This document shows positions 60,225-64,000 of a DNA stretch of 64,000 nucleotides, piece after piece (the first letter of the stretch is position 1; each line of letters opens with the position of its first letter). Position numbers and translations under genes: made by a program. Below the pieces are notes generated by a model that was not told the origin of the DNA, did no database searches, and was given only the letters and a program-made list of their open reading frames with translations. The stretch is from an uncultured Collinsella sp. Lineage in GTDB: Bacteria; Actinomycetota; Coriobacteriia; Coriobacteriales; Coriobacteriaceae. The DNA lies in NCBI GenBank assembly GCA_900766165.1, contig CAAFUK010000055.1, forward strand, positions 4,996 to 68,995, given 5' to 3'.

Positions 60225-61919
60225 ATGGACGCTATCGTCAAATTCCTTGAAAAACACCAGCCCCTCTTCGACAAAATCTCGAGGAACATTTATCTGGTGG
60301 CGATCAAGGATGGCTTTCTCTCGAATATGCCAATTGTGCTGTTCTCGAGCCTGTTCCTTCTTCTTTCGACGCTCCCTGCCTATGTAGGCATCACGCTTCC
60401 GTCTGAGGTGCTGGATTTCTTCAATAAAATCTATGCATATACCATGGGGCTTCTTGGCATTATGGTGGCCGGCACCACGGCGAGCTCACTTGCCATGTCG
60501 ATGAACCGTCGCATGCCTTCGGGCAAATCTCTCAACCCCACCTCGTGCATGGTTTGTGCCATGTGCGGCATGCTCTTGCTATCGGTGACGAACGATGTTG
60601 TCTCGATTGGCGGAGCAGATACATCTGTTTTTGAAACCGGCTATATGGGAACCAAGGGTTTTCTCGCTGCGTTCGTAGCCGCATTCTTGACCGTTAATAT
60701 CTATAAGGTGTGCATTAGCCATAATGTGACGATCAAGCTCCCCAAAGAGGTCCCTGGCTCTATTGCGCAGAGTTTTCGCGATATCTTTGCATTTGGGTTT
60801 TCGATCCTTGCGTGCGCTTTTATCGATCTTGCGAGCCGCAAGCTGCTTGCTGTGCCGTTCGCCAATTTGGTATCCGCTCTCATCTCGCCGCTGTTCTCCG
60901 CGGTTGACACCTATCCTGGCATGGCGCTTATCGAAGGCGCGGTCGCACTTTTCCAATTTATGGGTATCCACGGTGCTTCGGTTGTCATGAGTCCGATCAA
61001 TGCTGCGCTCTACGGCAATACCGTTACCAATCTTGAGGTTTTCCAAGCAGGTGGACACCCGTCAATTGCTCTCACGCAGGACTTTACAAGCTTCATCGGC
61101 GGTCTGGGCGGTTCTGGCTGCACGTTCATCGTTCCTATTATCCTGATCATGTTTATGCGCTCCAAGCAGCTTAAAGCCATGGGCAAGGCATCGATTATCC
61201 CGGTGATTTTTGGAGTTAACGAGCCCGTTATCTTCGGTATGCCGATTGTTCTCAATCCCTATATGTTCGTGCCCTTCCTAGTGGCTCCTATGGTCAACGC
61301 CATTATCGGTAAATTTTTCATTGACGTCATTGGAATGAACGCCCCCATGTATACCATGCCGTGGGCGCTTCCCGGCCCAATCGGTGCATTCCTCACCACG
61401 GGTCTCGATCTGCGTTCTCTCGTATTGATGGCAGTGCTGTTGGTCGTTGACTTTGTGATTTACTATCCGTTCTGCAAGGCGTATGACCATCAGCTTTGTT
61501 TGGAAGAGTCTGCAAAGGAGACTGCAGGAACCTCGGATGCAGATGCTATTGCCGCACAGGAAAATGTCGCAAAAGCTCTCGAGGCGGTAAAGGACAAGGC
61601 GGAGCAGATCCGCGTGCTTGTGCTTTGCCAGGGTGCCGGCACTTCGACTCTCTTGGCAAATGCTCTTCGCGAAGGTGCCGCTGCTAAGGGTATCGATCTG
61701 GTTTCTCAGTCCGGTGCGTACGGAAGCCACTATGAGACGATGGATCAGTACAACGTGATTGTTCTGGCACCCCAGGCACGCATGTACTATGACGCTATGA
61801 AGGCCGACACCGATCGCCTTGGAATTAAACTGCTCACCACAAGGGGCAAGGAGTATATCGACCTTACCAACGATCCCGAAGGTGCAATTGACTGGATCGT
61901 TCAGGAGCTGGCCAAATAG
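60225..61919 (+). CDS. PTS lactose-type EIICB permease
   Basis: A 564-residue fusion of a lactose/cellobiose-family EIIC (about residues 1-435, roughly ten membrane segments) with a C-terminal EIIB. EIIC marks: FLEKHQPLFDKISRNIYLVAIKDGF, PIVLFSSLFLLL, QFMGIHGASVVMSPINAALYGN, FTSFIGGLGGSGCTFIVP, FGVNEPVIFGMPIVLNPYMFVPFL. EIIB starts RVLVLCQGAGTSTLLANAL with Cys468 as phosphorylation site. This is the LacE layout. The start at 60225 follows GAAAGGATGTGTT. No lacF (IIA) or lacG (6-phospho-beta-galactosidase) is in the window, so the transported sugar (lactose, cellobiose or other beta-glycoside) remains open. Confidence 0.9.
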   Translation: MDAIVKFLEKHQPLFDKISRNIYLVAIKDGFLSNMPIVLFSSLFLLLSTLPAYVGITLPSEVLDFFNKIYAYTMGLLGIMVAGTTASSLAMSMNRRMPSGKSLNPTSCMVCAMCGMLLLSVTNDVVSIGGADTSVFETGYMGTKGFLAAFVAAFLTVNIYKVCISHNVTIKLPKEVPGSIAQSFRDIFAFGFSILACAFIDLASRKLLAVPFANLVSALISPLFSAVDTYPGMALIEGAVALFQFMGIHGASVVMSPINAALYGNTVTNLEVFQAGGHPSIALTQDFTSFIGGLGGSGCTFIVPIILIMFMRSKQLKAMGKASIIPVIFGVNEPVIFGMPIVLNPYMFVPFLVAPMVNAIIGKFFIDVIGMNAPMYTMPWALPGPIGAFLTTGLDLRSLVLMAVLLVVDFVIYYPFCKAYDHQLCLEESAKETAGTSDADAIAAQENVAKALEAVKDKAEQIRVLVLCQGAGTSTLLANALREGAAAKGIDLVSQSGAYGSHYETMDQYNVIVLAPQARMYYDAMKADTDRLGIKLLTTRGKEYIDLTNDPEGAIDWIVQELAK

Positions 61920-61954
61920 TGGATGCACTCCGTCGTTGATTCGTCGGTGTATAG

Positions 61955-61994
61955 TACGGCCCTGCAGCTTATTGAGCTGCGGGGCCGTATTTCG
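61955..61994 (+). terminator. Terminator after the PTS gene
   Basis: TACGGCCCTGCAGC (61955-61968) pairs with GCTGCGGGGCCGTA (61976-61989), followed by TTTCGTT. Confidence 0.85.
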
Positions 61995-62033
61995 TTGAGT
62001 ATCTAATTGAGACAATGAGCGCAACCGTCGTGA

Positions 62034-62477
62034 GATCGCATTGGCGCTCTCCGAGTCACCGACAAGCTGACTTTCATCTATGTGACCAATTCGCTTTCGG
62101 CCTTTAGCCTGCTCGAGGCGCGCGAGGATTGCGAACTGTGCCTGGTGGGCGGCATGTACCGCCGCCGCACCGCCGCTTTTGTGGGCCCCACGGCCGAGGA
62201 TACCCTGCGCGCGCTGGGAATCGACGCGGCGTTTATCGGCGCCAACGGCATTCTGGACGGCGACGTGTCCACGTCCAACATGGACGAGGGCCGTATCCAG
62301 CAGCTCGCCTTTAGCAAGGCAGACTCGCGCTATCTGATCGCCGACTCCAGCAAGATCGGCAAGCGCGACTTCTACACCTTCTGCCGTCTGGACAGCCTGG
62401 ACGCCGTGGTGTGCGAGCCGGGTATTACCGTCGAGGATCGTGCCGCCATCGAGGAACACACGCGGGTCATCTGCTAA
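62034..62477 (+). pseudogene. 5'-truncated DeoR-family regulator copy
   Basis: From VTNSLSAFSLL (GTG at 62082) to the stop, 131 residues match the C-terminal half of the DeoR protein at 56959-57723 with about eight differences. In-frame codons upstream to 62034 add DKLTFIY before the VTNSLS block and then meet a stop. The helix-turn-helix and the first half of the sensor domain are missing and no ribosome binding site is seen, so it is a remnant. Silent differences to the intact copy show it is not a very recent duplication. Confidence 0.85.
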
Positions 62478-63734
62478 CTAGCGAAGCAGGCGATATTTCT
62501 GCCCCCTGCCGGTGCCTTCAACTGTCGCCAGGCCTGTCTCAACGAGTTTTTTGAGGATGCGGAGTAGCTTCGAACGACTAAAGGTGACTTTAGCCGCAAG
62601 CTCGCTTGTCGATTGAGGGTGTACTCCACTCAGCAGTCCGAATACGGTAAGTTCGTCGCCTTCGAGCCCGGGGTTATCCATGAGTAGGGGAAGCGTGACC
62701 ACAATAGCGTTATCCGATACTTGAAAACGAGGCTTTTTGATGCTGTCTTTATAGGTGTCTCGAATTCGCATAATGCCCGTTCCGAATGCTTCGATAAGGC
62801 CTAGGCGCAAAAAGACTTCGGCAAGAATACGATTGCGTCTTACGGACAGCATGTCGGACAGGTATTCATCGACAGTCATGCTTGCCGGCAAACCGCCGGG
62901 CGAGGCGACTTCCACGCGGTCGTCGAACATCGAGATGCGAATGTGCGCGGGTACATCCCAAGTCCTGTGAACGACTGCATTGGTAATGGCCTCGCGGAAT
63001 GCTTCGAGCGGAATGAGCTCCTTGCGGATCCGCTCCATTCCCTTGATCTCTTCGTAACAGTACTGAGTTTCAAATAGTTCAAGAGCGCCGTCAATCTCCG
63101 TTAAAACCGATGCATGCGCAAGAGTCTTGCGCTGCTTAATGAGGTTGATAGTTTCACCAAACACTGCGATGTCGATACCCGGGAAGCCATTCTCGTCCGC
63201 GAGCAGTTCTGCCGCGTTGTTGTAGGTTCCGGTTTCATCGAGCAGGCCAAGGGTTTTGAGGGTATCGGTTGTGAATGACTGAAGCGAAAGTTTTGCTGTT
63301 AGGCGATTCTCTAAAACGGTAAAAGATAAATCTTGTTTGTTTGCCGGGAGCTGCTCAAAGGAGAGATTTTGACCCTCGAGCACAAGACGCGAAAGGCCTA
63401 GGGTATCAACTGGTATGGTCGCGGTGTCATTGCGCTTGTATGCCTTCGAGCGGTATAGGTAAGGCTTCGATCTGCCGGGAAAGACCGTAAGCTCCACGGT
63501 TGCATCGGGCTCGTTGATTTTTAGGGAGTAATCAGGCTGGGGGATGATCGAATCGTTAATCTTGTTTTCGATATCCAGGCAGGTCTGCTTGGGATCATCG
63601 AGGCCAACGGCTTCTCCGTCGTCGTTAACTCCAAACAGGACACGCCCGCCCGTACTATTTGCATAAGCGGAGACAGTTTTAAGGAACGAATTGGTGACGC
63701 TTTCCTTGAACTCAAGATCTTTGGTCTCTTGCAT
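62478..63734 (-). CDS. AlbA_2/Schlafen-type ATP-binding putative regulator
   Basis: A 418-residue protein. The N-terminal AlbA_2 (Slfn) domain starts ETKDLEFKESVTNSFLKTVSAYANSTGGRVLFGVNDDGEAVGL and includes KPYLYRSKAYKRNDTAT. The C-terminal region has an ATP-binding-like block (FREAITNAVVHRTWDVPAHIRISMFDDRVEVASPGGLP, LAEVFLRLGLIEAFGTGIMRIRD) and a final winged helix (GVHPQSTSELAAKVTFSRSKLLRILKKLVETGL). This architecture is common in bacterial 'ATP-dependent DNA helicase RecG-related' regulators of unknown target. Its stop is adjacent to the end of the DeoR remnant. An array of TGACACG sites upstream suggests autoregulation. Confidence 0.85.
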   Translation of the reverse strand: MQETKDLEFKESVTNSFLKTVSAYANSTGGRVLFGVNDDGEAVGLDDPKQTCLDIENKINDSIIPQPDYSLKINEPDATVELTVFPGRSKPYLYRSKAYKRNDTATIPVDTLGLSRLVLEGQNLSFEQLPANKQDLSFTVLENRLTAKLSLQSFTTDTLKTLGLLDETGTYNNAAELLADENGFPGIDIAVFGETINLIKQRKTLAHASVLTEIDGALELFETQYCYEEIKGMERIRKELIPLEAFREAITNAVVHRTWDVPAHIRISMFDDRVEVASPGGLPASMTVDEYLSDMLSVRRNRILAEVFLRLGLIEAFGTGIMRIRDTYKDSIKKPRFQVSDNAIVVTLPLLMDNPGLEGDELTVFGLLSGVHPQSTSELAAKVTFSRSKLLRILKKLVETGLATVEGTGRGQKYRLLR

Positions 63735-63768
63735 CGTGTTGCTCCGTTTCGCTTCAATTTGACGTGAG

Positions 63769-63871
63769 AAATGACACGTAAAATTTTACACGTCATTTTG
63801 CATGTCAAAAATATGACACGAAAAAATTTGCGTGTCATTTTGCGTGTCAAAGTGACGTGAAATGACACGCA
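63769..63871. promoter_or_regulatory. Operator-like array of TGACACG palindromes
   Basis: At least three inverted pairs of TGACACG/CGTGTCA lie within about 100 bp directly upstream of the AlbA_2 gene: AAATGACACG...CGTCATTT (63769-63798), ATGACACG...CGTGTCAT (63813-63838) and TGCGTGTCA...TGACACGCA (63841-63871). From 63872 to the end of the window I see no gene or structure. Confidence 0.7.
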
Positions 63872-64000
63872 AACGTGGACGCAGTGACGTTCTGCGGGTA
63901 AACGAAGTTTGCGGGCCTGTGATTTGGCTGAGCTGGCACACCGGATTCTCTCGCATAGCCGAACGGGCTTTCGGTGTCATATCAGCACCAAATGATACCG

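Noticed and set aside
62082..62477. Independent short regulator gene starting at GTG 62082
   Set aside because: It lacks the DNA-binding domain, has no ribosome binding site, and family-like codons continue upstream of the GTG, so it is a truncated copy.

Overview
The window is a chromosomal segment of a high-GC Gram-positive bacterium, most likely a gut Coriobacteriia of the Collinsella type. This is inferred from GC-rich codon use, a complete-looking his operon, DUF2207 and DivIC-type actinobacterial genes, LPXTG-like cell-wall sorting, and lactose/galactose PTS genes. No 16S rRNA or other species marker is present, so the genus is an inference.

Layout. 1-7.8 kb: histidine biosynthesis (hisC-B-H-A-F-I-E, with a convergent PHP histidinol phosphatase), then a stand-alone LarC2-like nickel-insertion domain, YfcE phosphodiesterase and MazG. 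8-16.1 kb: core genes (enolase, DivIC-like septation protein, Ppx/GppA, tRNA-Leu(UAA), an orphan PTS IIB, a VOC protein, an OmpR-type two-component pair). 16.6-43.2 kb: an accessory, defence-rich island. It holds an AbiEi-like protein, an HsdM/HsdS-like fusion without visible catalytic motifs, a TraG/VirD4-like coupling ATPase beside a ClpP-like protease, an AT-rich LlaI-like restriction-modification operon (tandem N6A methylase, unknown subunit, McrB-like AAA+, PD-(D/E)XK nuclease), a WYL regulator overlapping a 1533-residue SF1 helicase with a C-terminal HEPN-like RN-x3-H motif, and a two-gene module of helicase-nuclease plus a candidate MID-PIWI protein. 43.3-55 kb: a very long alanine-rich CAP-domain surface protein, a nucleotidyltransferase/partner pair resembling a toxin-antitoxin locus, three tandem metallophosphoesterases, GluQRS and a DUF2207 membrane protein. 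55-64 kb: an IS110 remnant, galM, a DeoR regulator, an 80-bp-periodic palindrome array, a GntR/DUF7916/lactose-type PTS locus, a 5'-truncated second copy of the DeoR gene, and an AlbA_2/Schlafen-type protein with an operator-like repeat cluster.

The most interesting loci are the helicase-REase plus PIWI-like pair (37434-43245) and the WYL plus helicase-HEPN pair (28927-34699); both look like nucleic-acid-targeting defence modules. A second theme is the density of imperfect palindromes between genes. At least seven unrelated families are present, two of them in more than one dispersed copy, and one shows outer arms that differ between copies yet stay self-complementary.

All protein assignments come from reading motifs in the translations; no database search was run.
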